A DNA stretch of 60,042 bases from a virus: the IMG/VR virus record IMGVR_UViG_3300047463_000151, positions 1 to 60,042 of that record. One strand, written 5' to 3'. Each line of letters starts with the position of its first letter. Positions within the stretch are counted from its first letter, which is position 1. The notes below the pieces were generated by a model. It did not search any database and had not been told where the DNA came from. It was given only the letters and a program-made list of their open reading frames with translations. Shown piece after piece: positions 8,208 through 15,424 of this stretch. The position numbers and the translations under genes are program-made.

Positions 8208-8250
8208 CCACATGCTTAGCCCGATTAGGGCTACGGATGGGATCGGCCTA
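8208..8250 (-). promoter_or_regulatory. Leader element B, copy 2
   Basis: Second copy of the 43-base segment, again spanning from the stop codon of the upstream leftward gene (8248) toward an AAAGGGAGA ribosome site. The hairpin AGCCC-GATTA-GGGCT is kept although the loop bases differ. Confidence 0.6.
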
Positions 8251-8646
8251 GGTGAATGCGATCTTTCCGCTATCTGTGAAGTAAAGGTAAGATTGGCCGA
8301 ATGCGTGCGCGATCTCACTAAGTTTATCGCCAGCCTCGCCTAATCCACGGTCCCAAAATCCAGTGCCGTGGCCGTTGCGGGTAAGCCAGAAATCGTGACC
8401 CGCCCGCGCCTCGCAGTATTGGTCAGTAAATCTAAAAATACCGTTCGTATCGACAACGTAGAGAAAATTCTTACAGTCCGATACCAAGCGAATTAGCGAA
8501 TCACGGTTGAGATCCGCCCAATCCCAATCCTTTGGAAGATCCTCAGATCCTTCCTCAGTCCATTCGACCGCTTGGATATACGCTTGCATGAAGCGTGAAC
8601 CGCTGATGATGGACCAAAGTTCACTTTTCGTCAGTCGCTTGCTCAT
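8248..8646 (-). CDS. Conserved phage hypothetical protein, 132 aa
   Basis: Contains DFWLTRNGHGTGFWDR near residues 85-105, a signature I recognise from small hypothetical proteins of many phages, followed by a helix and LYFTDSGKI. AGGGGG precedes ATG 8646. Function unknown. Its leader resembles that of the amidoligase operon: both carry a CGATA...TGTAAGGC stretch about 25-45 bases upstream. Confidence 0.7.
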   Translation of the reverse strand: MSKRLTKSELWSIISGSRFMQAYIQAVEWTEEGSEDLPKDWDWADLNRDSLIRLVSDCKNFLYVVDTNGIFRFTDQYCEARAGHDFWLTRNGHGTGFWDRGLGEAGDKLSEIAHAFGQSYLYFTDSGKIAFT

Positions 8647-8770
8647 TGTGGCCCCCTGTTTGTTTGCCTTACACATATACCTTATCGCCACAAACGATCA
8701 CATGTAAAGTGTATTTTGAAGATAGATAGAAAATAGTTGAAACGCTAGTCGCTACCTAGCGAATACGCAT
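8647..8770 (-). promoter_or_regulatory. Leader shared with the amidoligase operon
   Basis: Read leftward it includes GGCGATAAGGTATATG, then TGTAAGGC and the AGGGGG ribosome site. The region before 13363 has GTCGATAGGTTATC then TGTAAGGC and AAGGGG. The match suggests a shared leftward promoter with a -10-like TATATG/TTATCT hexamer. No -35 is clear. Next to dyad copy 5 is a four-codon open frame (MRIR). Confidence 0.35.
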
Positions 8771-8828
8771 ATAGGGGCTGGTTCGGATTTTGCTATGGCA
8801 ATTTGAATCGTAGTCAAAATGCCGATTT
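8771..8828 (-). promoter_or_regulatory. Dyad element copy 5
   Basis: GGGG 8774-8777, GAATCG (8805-8810), 12 bases, CGATTT (8823-8828). It lies 125 bases upstream of the gene at 8646, unlike copies 1, 3 and 4, which sit at the ribosome site. Confidence 0.7.
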
Positions 8829-8872
8829 GAATTAGCGTATCGTTGTCGAGTGGCGTAATCGGCGACCAGGTA

Positions 8873-8931
8873 TAAGGGGCCGGTTTGGAATTTTGAATTC
8901 GGAATTGAAATCGTGGCGGATTTCCCGATTC
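8873..8931 (-). promoter_or_regulatory. Dyad element copy 6
   Basis: GGGG 8876-8879, AAATCG (8908-8913), 12 bases, CGATTC (8926-8931). It is in tandem with copy 5, with no clear gene between them, so a small gene may have been lost here. Confidence 0.7.
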
Positions 8932-9080
8932 AATTTTGCGATAGCCGGGAAAGTTCCGGCGGTGGAACGTGGCCGGGTCGTAGCGCGTGGCCTTAGCCGG
9001 TGGCGGGACTTGCGCCGTAGCTGGTAGGGGCGCTCGACGAGGTAGTGCGTAGCCCGTGGTCGCGGCCCTCGTCGCGTAGG

Positions 9081-9440
9081 CTAGGGGATATGCGGGACTA
9101 GCAGATACGCGGGTTCCCGGCCTACGGTGTCGCGGTATGCGTAGGTAGCGGCAAATACGACGTTTGCGGGTGCTTTGCGGCCTTCGAGGATATGGTATAG
9201 CGCGGCGGCTATGCGCTCGTCGGCGTGGGCGTGGGAAGCGTACCAGCTTGCTAGGCTAGGGTGGAGCGTAGTCCAACGGCGGGACCAAGCGCGGAGCGTA
9301 GCTACGTCGTGCGAGGTTGCGGTATCGTTGCCCTGCCATGCGTGGGCTAGGGCTTCTATGCGGGCGGATACGGTAGGCCACTGTGCAAGGGCGCTAAGCG
9401 GTGCCAACTCTAAGGCGAGAAACGCGGGTAGTGCGTGCAT
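9081..9440 (-). CDS. Hypothetical protein, 119 aa
   Basis: Composition looks protein-like (Ala/Leu-rich helices; ERIAAALYHILEG), unlike the surrounding spurious frames. However, no purine-rich ribosome site precedes ATG 9440 and the DNA is unusually G-rich on the plus strand like the flanking non-coding sequence. No domain recognised. Confidence 0.45.
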   Translation of the reverse strand: MHALPAFLALELAPLSALAQWPTVSARIEALAHAWQGNDTATSHDVATLRAWSRRWTTLHPSLASWYASHAHADERIAAALYHILEGRKAPANVVFAATYAYRDTVGREPAYLLVPHIP

Positions 9441-10233
9441 GGGGGCTAGGTGGTGCGGGTGGTGGTAGTGGTATGTATCCCGCTCGGTGCGTAGGCGGTT
9501 GCGGCGATAGCGTGGCCGTAGAGCTAGGGCGGGACGTAGCCGGTAGCGCGTGGCGACGGCGCTAGGTGGTGAGACTTGGCGGGATTTGTGGCGACTGCCA
9601 GCTAAGCGGAGTCAGGGCGAATCGTCCAGGCGAGCTAGACCGTGGCCCGTGGCGAGGGGCGACGAGGCTTGACGACGGCCAGCCGGTCAATTTTTGATAT
9701 TTTGCCATGTGGCAAATCTTCCCATCGCCGCTCCGATTTCCGTTTCGGGGCGGTTTCCCTAGGGGTCAACGGTCGAAACTTCCGTTTCGCTGGAAACGCG
9801 GAAAGGCGCTGCAAACCTACGCAATACGCAGGCGCGCAAAACGTAGGTCTGACCAGTTGAATGGTTATCGGTGGAAAGTATAGGATGGTTCGTTGTTTAC
9901 CTCCGATGCTTGCTATGGCGTCAAATCGGGCCGTTATGGGGCGATAGGGTATCGAGGCTATCGTTGGTCGCCCGTTGTCGCGGCGCGGCTATACGGGGCG
10001 AATGCGAAGCCGGGAAGGGGAAGCGTAGCCGTGCGGGTGCGGTGCCCCGTAGCGTGCAACCGAGAACGCAGGTTCGCCCACTACGGGTGAAACCGCCGGG
10101 TGTCGGCAACGCGGCACGGGTAGCCGTAGATTCAAACGCGGCGCGGCTATGGGCGGAGCCCGCTCGGAAGGCGGCGGGCGCTACGCGATAGCGCGATGGC
10201 AACGCAAAAAGCCGGACCACCGCTAGGGAAGCC
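9441..10233. other. Gene-poor, hairpin-rich region
   Basis: About 790 bases without a credible gene; the open frames here are Arg/Pro/Ala-rich and lack ribosome sites. The plus strand is G-rich with frequent TAGC and GTAG words. Stable inverted repeats include CCCGTAG (10046-10052) with CTACGGG (10081-10087) enclosing AACC/GGTT, GCGCTA (10178-10183) with TAGCGC (10189-10194), and TTTGCCA/TGGCAAA (9701-9716). It could encode a structured non-coding RNA, a replication or packaging site, or be decayed sequence. Confidence 0.4.
9701..9716. promoter_or_regulatory. Perfect palindrome TTTGCCA-TG-TGGCAAA
   Basis: Seven-base arms separated by two bases, flanked by AT-rich sequence on its left. The size fits an operator for a dimeric repressor. 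No gene start is adjacent. Confidence 0.4.
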
Positions 10234-10269
10234 CGGAAAAAAGGAAACCGGCGGGCATGGTGCCGCCGG
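10234..10269 (-). terminator. Rho-independent terminator of the amidoligase operon
   Basis: On the minus strand CCGGCGG (10263-10269) pairs with CCGCCGG (10248-10254) across an eight-base loop and is followed by TTTCCTTTTTT. It lies 25 bases after the stop of the glutamine amidotransferase gene. Confidence 0.85.
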
Positions 10270-10294
10270 GGTAGCGATAAATTCGTGGAGTTAG

Positions 10295-11383
10295 CTATAT
10301 TTTCATGCGAGACGATACGGCGGTGCCGAATACGGACGCATCCGCATAGCCGTAGTCGTCAAAATAGTCAGCATCGAACGACGAATCATCCCAATTTGCA
10401 TAATCGATAGCGTCTACAACGTCGAAAAACAATTCCTCGCTAAATTCGTCGTTTTCGTTGTATAGAGGATCGTTTTCGTCCAACGGATTGAAATCGTCAT
10501 CCCATACACGGCGAGCACTATTGCGGGATACCCCGTGGCGAACGGCGATACCCTCGGCAATTTTGCGATCCTCGCTATTTTCAATCTCGTCTGTATCGCC
10601 GTCAATTTCGCGAAACGATGCAATGGAAACAGCCTTTTTCGTCGCGTAATTTTTGCCGCCGATATACTCATCGAACGCCGAGAAACCATCGCGCCATGTA
10701 CGGGTGCCGGTTTTCGTGAACGTGAACACATCGCGCCGCGTTAGCGTGATTTTATCGTGCGTAATTTCGTAAATGTGACCCTCATCCATTGCGAATTGGG
10801 ATACCGCGTCAACCCCGGCTGCATGTAGCGCGTCGGCAACCGCCGATAACGTGGATGCGAAAACGATACCGAGATTTGTCCGCACCGCCGCGAATTCGCC
10901 GCCGTTGAATCGTCCAATTTGGATTTTTCCGGGGTTATTGTCATCATGCCATACAACGGTGCCATAACCGTCAAAATCCGAGAATGAATCGCCGATACTT
11001 AGGGCGTGGATTAAATGCATCGAATCGACCGCGAATCGGTGCCCGCGTAGCTTGTCAAGGGTGCCCGAATTGTAAATTACCCCGTTATGTGCGCCGATAA
11101 TCGACCCAAATGTGAACGGGTGCGCGTTGTCGCGGGAAATTGCCCCTTGCGTAGCGTACCGCGTATGGCCGAATCCGTAGCGGGAACGCGCCATATCTAG
11201 CAACGAAACCGCCGTAATTGGCCCTACGTCGCGCTGTACGGTGCCGCCGTGGAACGTGCCCCACGATTGATTGCCGCGTGAGTTCATGCGGTGGGCTAAC
11301 ACCGTCAAAATGACGGAACGTCGCGCTAGATCATCGTTCGATGGTTTCGTTTTTGTCCAGTATGCTCCGAATAGTCCGCACAT
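10295..11383 (-). CDS. Class II (Ntn) glutamine amidotransferase
   Basis: 362 residues. It starts MCGLFGAYW, so Cys2 becomes the N-terminal nucleophile after Met removal. Further class II signatures are present: RGNQSWG, GHTRYAT, HPF and AHNGVIYN. The enzyme class hydrolyses glutamine and passes ammonia to a synthetase; no synthetase domain is fused, so the neighbouring amidoligase is the likely partner. The C-terminal 60 residues are strongly acidic and aromatic (Asp/Glu/Tyr/Phe), unusual for the family. ATG 11383 follows AAAGGGGGATACC; the longer frame from 11449 would hide the catalytic Cys and is rejected. Last gene of the operon. Confidence 0.88.
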   Translation of the reverse strand: MCGLFGAYWTKTKPSNDDLARRSVILTVLAHRMNSRGNQSWGTFHGGTVQRDVGPITAVSLLDMARSRYGFGHTRYATQGAISRDNAHPFTFGSIIGAHNGVIYNSGTLDKLRGHRFAVDSMHLIHALSIGDSFSDFDGYGTVVWHDDNNPGKIQIGRFNGGEFAAVRTNLGIVFASTLSAVADALHAAGVDAVSQFAMDEGHIYEITHDKITLTRRDVFTFTKTGTRTWRDGFSAFDEYIGGKNYATKKAVSIASFREIDGDTDEIENSEDRKIAEGIAVRHGVSRNSARRVWDDDFNPLDENDPLYNENDEFSEELFFDVVDAIDYANWDDSSFDADYFDDYGYADASVFGTAVSSRMKI

Positions 11384-11440
11384 GGTATCCCCCTTTGCCT
11401 CTACGTTATCTTCAAAATATACAAATCGATGCGATAGAAA

Positions 11441-11459
11441 GGGGCACAAAGGGTGCCCC
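11441..11459 (-). terminator. Intercistronic hairpin, possible partial terminator
   Basis: GGGGCAC (11441-11447) pairs perfectly with GTGCCCC (11453-11459). On the minus strand CTTTCTAT follows, a poor U-run. It sits between the amidoligase stop and the amidotransferase start, so it may adjust their ratio. Confidence 0.55.
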
Positions 11460-11474
11460 GTTATAGGCTACGGA

Positions 11475-12869
11475 CTAGGCGAATTTCTCTTTCCGGCGGG
11501 TGAAGTATTGCCGGGAATCCTCGGTAGGGAGAATCCGCATGAGCGCGGCCCACGGCGTCATATCGCGCAATGCCTTTACATCTTCCACGTTATATTTTTT
11601 CGCAGTGTCGAGGATAGCGGTGCAAAGGACCGCCCAATTCGTGATCTTATCGGCGTCCACTGTGCCGGAATGACAACGGAATTCAACGGTTCCATGTTCG
11701 AATGCAGCCTGCAGATTCAGCCCGTAGTAGCGGGAGCCACCGGGTGAATTGCCATATTCGTTTTTTGCATCCTTGAATCTCATGGTATCGATTCGCGATT
11801 TCCGTACATAGGGCAACCCCTTAATCTCGGCCTTGACCTCTCGGATACGCTCGCGTTCCCAATCCTTCCGGCTTGCATATTCGTACTCGCCGCCCACGCG
11901 GTCGCGGGTCTGACGGATAGCCGCCACGAGCATTTGCCGCATATCCGCACCCGTCATTTTACGGGGCTGCCCCGCGTATTCGTTGATCACATAATCGTAA
12001 CGCTGACAATAGGTATTTGATCGGCGCGAATTGGGTAGCGTAGAGTAAACGGCCGATTCAACGTGCGCCCAAATCCAAAGTAAGCGGGCCCACGACGGAT
12101 AATTGAAATCGCGAGCGTCAACGTGCAGGTGCAGACCGCAACGGTTATCGACCTTTGCCGGGTTAGATTCCGCCGCCATATCGCGACAAATCGCGGTAAT
12201 TTGCTTGACGAATGTATCGCCGATTGCGGGTGCGGTATTCAATTCGCATCCGTTCGACACTGAACCGTCAGGTACGACGCTAACGTGCCATTCGTCGAGT
12301 GTTTCATTTGCGCACGATCCACCGCTCGCGATTTCAATCTCGGCGGCGATATAGCGGCGCGAGGGCAGGAACGCGGTGGGTTTACCCGGCCAAAATTTGA
12401 TAGGGTGCTTCCGCATATAGGGTAAGGACGAATCGCTGCAATCGCACCGCTCGGTGCATGTATCGCAATCGCTACAAAAAGGCTCATCCTCGCTATGGTA
12501 TTCGTTACACGTTTCGCAATACCGGCAATCGTGGTGCTCGGTACAGTTATCGCACTGGTCGCATACGCTGAACCAATCGTAATTGTGCCGGGTTTCGCAC
12601 CGTTCGCACCAGAAACAACGGTCGCATGAATCAACGCATCGCGTCATGGATCGTCGGTGTCCACCGTTGCAACCCTCGCAAATTGGCGCGTCATCCTCAT
12701 GGTGAGGCTCATTGCACGATCCACAGTGATATGTATCGTCGCAATAATCCCCTTCCGAATCTACCTCTACATCACACCCGTTAATTCCGCATGTAGGCGC
12801 AGGCTCCGGTTCAACGGGTGTCGCGGTTTCCGTTATGGTGGTTTCGTCGGTAATCGTGTTGGTTTCCAT
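11475..12869 (-). CDS. Cys-rich amidoligase (Amidoligase_2-like)
   Basis: 464 residues in two parts. Residues about 25-150 carry more than 25 cysteines in CxxC-type zinc-ribbon-like repeats (CDQCDNC, CETCNEYH, CSDCDTC). The C-terminal part matches the COOH-NH2 amidoligase family: AAEIEIA, CGLHLHVDARDF, YGLNLQAAFEHGTVEFRCHSGT (in two pieces: YGLNLQ and GTVEFR), and a helix ITNWAVLCTAIL. These enzymes use ATP to join a carboxyl to an amine; phage and bacterial members occur beside class II amidotransferases, as here. The substrate is unknown; cell-wall peptide or protein modification are options. The Cys-rich domain may recognise the target. AAGGGGAAACC precedes ATG 12869. Confidence 0.8.
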   Translation of the reverse strand: METNTITDETTITETATPVEPEPAPTCGINGCDVEVDSEGDYCDDTYHCGSCNEPHHEDDAPICEGCNGGHRRSMTRCVDSCDRCFWCERCETRHNYDWFSVCDQCDNCTEHHDCRYCETCNEYHSEDEPFCSDCDTCTERCDCSDSSLPYMRKHPIKFWPGKPTAFLPSRRYIAAEIEIASGGSCANETLDEWHVSVVPDGSVSNGCELNTAPAIGDTFVKQITAICRDMAAESNPAKVDNRCGLHLHVDARDFNYPSWARLLWIWAHVESAVYSTLPNSRRSNTYCQRYDYVINEYAGQPRKMTGADMRQMLVAAIRQTRDRVGGEYEYASRKDWERERIREVKAEIKGLPYVRKSRIDTMRFKDAKNEYGNSPGGSRYYGLNLQAAFEHGTVEFRCHSGTVDADKITNWAVLCTAILDTAKKYNVEDVKALRDMTPWAALMRILPTEDSRQYFTRRKEKFA

Positions 12870-12905
12870 GGTTTCCCCTTTTTATCTACGGTGTACGGTG
12901 TGAAT

Positions 12906-13025
12906 TTAGCAACCGCCGAAAAGGCGGTGGATAGAATGGGCGTCAATCGTCAAGCTAAGGTACGGCCACATAGCGGGCGGGATTCGGGCGGCGCATACGG
13001 CGCAAATATGGACTAGCGTTTTCAT
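12906..13025 (-). CDS. Micro-protein, 39 aa, CxxC
   Basis: Translates as MKTLVHICAVCAARIPPAMW and 19 further residues ending GGC. ATG 13025 follows CAGGGGGAACG, the same style of ribosome site as its neighbours, and it fits between two operon genes. It contains CAVC and a terminal Cys. Function unknown; possible substrate or partner of the amidoligase. Confidence 0.5.
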   Translation of the reverse strand: MKTLVHICAVCAARIPPAMWPYLSLTIDAHSIHRLFGGC

Positions 13026-13036
13026 CGTTCCCCCTG

Positions 13037-13141
13037 TCAGTTAGAAAAAATGGCCCATGAAAGGATATAAATCGCGTAAAACAATGGGATGCAAAAGGTC
13101 AATCCGATAGCATCCTGTACCTGTTCACGTAGTCCGTACAT
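13037..13141 (-). CDS. Micro-protein, 34 aa, one membrane segment
   Basis: Begins MYGLREQVQDAIG, then a hydrophobic stretch of about 20 residues (FCIPLFYAIYILSWAIF) up to the C-terminus. AAGGGGGACAA precedes ATG 13141. Tightly packed between the 70-residue and 39-residue genes, so probably translated. Confidence 0.55.
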   Translation of the reverse strand: MYGLREQVQDAIGLTFCIPLFYAIYILSWAIFSN

Positions 13142-13150
13142 TTGTCCCCC

Positions 13151-13363
13151 TTATCGGTTAGCGTTGTTTTCGCGGATAGCACCAACGATGCCAACGACGG
13201 CGATAACGGCCAGCGTCGAGATAAAAGCGGCGAATCCATAGTGAAAAATATCCAAACCGCTTGCGCCGTGCTCCATAGCGTACTTCACACCGTATACAGC
13301 GGCGCAATTTGCGGCGATGAAAGCCGGAACAGCGACGATAGGACGATCTAGTTTAGCGTTCAT
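13151..13363 (-). CDS. Small membrane protein, 70 aa
   Basis: Two hydrophobic segments (about residues 8-28 and 42-63: VAVPAFIAANCAAVYGV and GFAAFISTLAVIAVVGIVGA) with a short polar link. ACAAGGGGAACC before ATG 13363. First gene of the leftward amidoligase operon. Its position suggests a membrane anchor or partner for the modifying enzymes; a holin-like role is also possible. Confidence 0.65.
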   Translation of the reverse strand: MNAKLDRPIVAVPAFIAANCAAVYGVKYAMEHGASGLDIFHYGFAAFISTLAVIAVVGIVGAIRENNANR

Positions 13364-14270
13364 TTGGTTCCCCTTGTTTGTCTCGCCTTACAGATAACCT
13401 ATCGACACGGGGCGTACACTCTTTGAGTAAATAATTTGGAACACGATAACATTTTTTATCGCGAATTGCGGTCGCGGATAGTGTCGCCTGGACGTTGTAT
13501 ATGGAAAGGTGGTGTCCGCGAAAATGAAACGGGCTTGTTTTGGGGTTGTTTTGGGAAGGTGGAAGCGTATTGCGTAGGTTCAAAGGACGTTATCGCTAGG
13601 TGATAAAAGTGGAGTTTTGAAGCTGTATATCCGTTTATTCGGATGGATGGATGGAAGTGTTGGGGGTAATCTGGGAGGGTGGGTGGTGGATACTGTTCGT
13701 TCGCCGCCGATTATACAAGTACTGACAGCTTGCACAACAAGAACGGTCCCACCGCGCCCAAAATTCGCCCCGCTTTCCGTTTTGAAAATCCCACCACCGA
13801 ACCACGCTAACGCTTAGCCTCCGATGGTTACTAGCCTCGCTCCACGCTTATCGTCGCGTCAAGCTGCGACTAACCGTAGGCGCTCGGAAGGCATACGTAT
13901 ATATATGGAGCGCATTTTATAGCCGTTCGCGTATATAGCGCGTTGACGCTACGCTTTACCATTCGGCGCTAACCGCCCGAACCGTCACGGCGGGAACCCT
14001 CTAAGACGACGACGGCCTACGCTCGCCGCTCGCTAGCCGCTCGTCGAGCTTGTCAACGCGGACAATCGGCTGAAAGCATAGGTCTAACCTGGTTCGATAA
14101 AGTATTTCATTTATTTTGTGGTCGCACGTTGACGCGTTCACGTTTCGAGTATACGTTGAAGGTGAACCCAACGGAGACAAGCAAAGGCACGCGACCCGAC
14201 CCCTAACGATCATTACCGGGGGTGTATTTCGGTTTTCGCGACCAGGGGAGGGGGTCTTTCGGACCCTTTG

Positions 14271-14298
14271 CCGTTCGATAGATTCCAAATCTACAGCG
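14271..14298. repeat. 28-bp direct repeat, copy 1
   Basis: Starts CCGTTCGATA and ends AATCTACAGCG. Identical at 27 of 28 positions to the copy at 14355-14382, 84 bases away. This copy contains a short palindrome TAGATT-CCA-AATCTA. Confidence 0.7.
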
Positions 14299-14354
14299 AA
14301 CCCGCCTGCTCAGTCCGCCTCATCAGTCCGTTTCGCGCACAAGATATGCCTTCC

Positions 14355-14382
14355 CCGTTCGATACATTCCAAATCTACAGCG
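14355..14382. repeat. 28-bp direct repeat, copy 2
   Basis: Second copy; the single difference (C for G) breaks the palindrome present in copy 1, so direct-repeat rather than hairpin function is more likely. Two copies are too few to call iterons. Confidence 0.7.
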
Positions 14383-14957
14383 CCCCATCCAGCCAAGTCT
14401 CAAATCGAGTCCGCTAGTCCCAGGCATACGGTTCATTCACCGCATTTGGCCTTTACGCCCTCGTTTACAATCCGCCTGGGACAACGCAGGTCCACGTTTA
14501 CCAGCGCCGCAATACGCCCCAATTTATGTATTTATTTCCTAATTTACCGAAGCAAGCGTCAACGGTTGGCTACGGTTGAATTCGATGTGTCCCACTCGTT
14601 CTACTCGGAGTCCACTAAATTAAGGGCGAAATTAACGCGAAACGCTTAAGGGCCATTTCGCGTCTTTCCCGGCGATGCTCCTACACTAAAAAGCGTCAAC
14701 ACGGTCGAATTTGTAGCATTTTGCAAAAACCTACTTCCTAAGCCTATTTCTATTTTTACAATTGCAAGTATCATGCCAGCGATATGTATAAGGTACAACG
14801 CTAACTATACGCGACACACACCCTAATTTGCGTGTTTTGCGACGACTAGTGTTACACGCGGCTAGTGCATACCGGGGGCATAGTTCACCAACCCTAAAAA
14901 AGTACGGTTGAAAAACGCGCCCTCGATTTTTTAATTTACCTTGGTCTGGAGGCCCCT

Positions 14958-15152
14958 TTGTTCATCCGGCTCAGCGTCCTCGACGCGGACTCGTACAACA
15001 CGACCCCGGCAGCGGTAAGTGCGGACGAGGTGTCGTACATACGGCGCTACCCAACGCACACGCTGGTCTTGTTGAAGTGCGGCGTGGAATGGGAAGTGAC
15101 GGAAACGGTGGATGAAATCGTCGCGCAATTGCGCTCGGCGGTGGTGTCGTGA
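14958..15152 (+). CDS. Small FlbD-like hypothetical protein, 64 aa
   Basis: TTG start with a perfect GGAGG five bases upstream. A beta-rich core ending in TLVLLKCGVEWEVTETVDEI resembles the small FlbD-type fold (strand, T-x-V-x-L, G, V-x-E-x-V-x-E-I), a weak similarity. First gene of the large rightward block. Stop overlaps the next start (TGATG). Confidence 0.55.
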   Translation: MFIRLSVLDADSYNTTPAAVSADEVSYIRRYPTHTLVLLKCGVEWEVTETVDEIVAQLRSAVVS

Positions 15153-15424
15153 TGACCCGCTATTTCCTCCACGGCGACTGCCGCCAGACCGACGACTATT
15201 ATTGCCAACGCTGCGACCTATTTGGACCGGCTTCGCACTTCGATACCTGTACGCTCGGCACCGTAGTCAAGCGCGGCGTGCGCTACCGCGAAACTCACGA
15301 ATGGCGGTTTGTTACCTATCGGCGTCGTGCGGTATCGGCGCATAAAGCGTTTGATGACGCGGGAAATTTGTTTCGTACCGGCGACGTAAAGACGCAAAAG
15401 CTACCGCGACTGGAACGCGCTTGA
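15152..15424 (+). CDS. Hypothetical protein, 90 aa, Cys-containing N-terminus
   Basis: Start overlaps the preceding stop. Contains YYCQRCDLFGP and DTC near residues 18-35, a possible small zinc site, and a basic C-terminal part. Overlaps the cytosine methyltransferase start by four bases. Confidence 0.55.
   Translation: MTRYFLHGDCRQTDDYYCQRCDLFGPASHFDTCTLGTVVKRGVRYRETHEWRFVTYRRRAVSAHKAFDDAGNLFRTGDVKTQKLPRLERA

Larger units (their letters stand above)
13364..14957. other. Gene-free switch region between leftward and rightward blocks
   Basis: About 1.6 kb without a credible gene. The plus strand is G-rich and C-poor to about 13690 (GGAT-type runs, GGGAGGGTGGGTGG), then turns C-rich from about 13740 to 14520. 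It holds an AT-rich ACGTATATATATGG patch (13896-13909), a hairpin GGGTC-TTTCG-GACCC (14252-14266), a 28-base direct repeat, and TTGAAA with AT-rich bases 17 downstream (14908-14937) before the first rightward gene. Divergent promoters must lie here; an origin is possible. Confidence 0.5.

Noticed and set aside
9871-10220. Open frames on both strands in the hairpin-rich region
   Set aside because: Arg/Ala/Pro-rich, no ribosome sites, overlapping one another on both strands; typical of GC-rich non-coding sequence.
14085-14110. tRNA-like GGTTCGAT (also GGTTCG near 10071)
   Set aside because: No T-stem complement, anticodon arm or acceptor pairing could be built around either; no tRNA is called.
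14300-14345. Hammerhead-like words (CTGATGAG and GAAAC on the minus strand)
   Set aside because: The order and spacing leave no room for stem I or III, so no hammerhead fold can form.
14116-14649. 177-codon frame in the switch region
   Set aside because: Ser/Arg/Thr/Pro-rich translation with a repeat caused by the 28-bp direct repeat, no ribosome site and no ATG-type start of quality.
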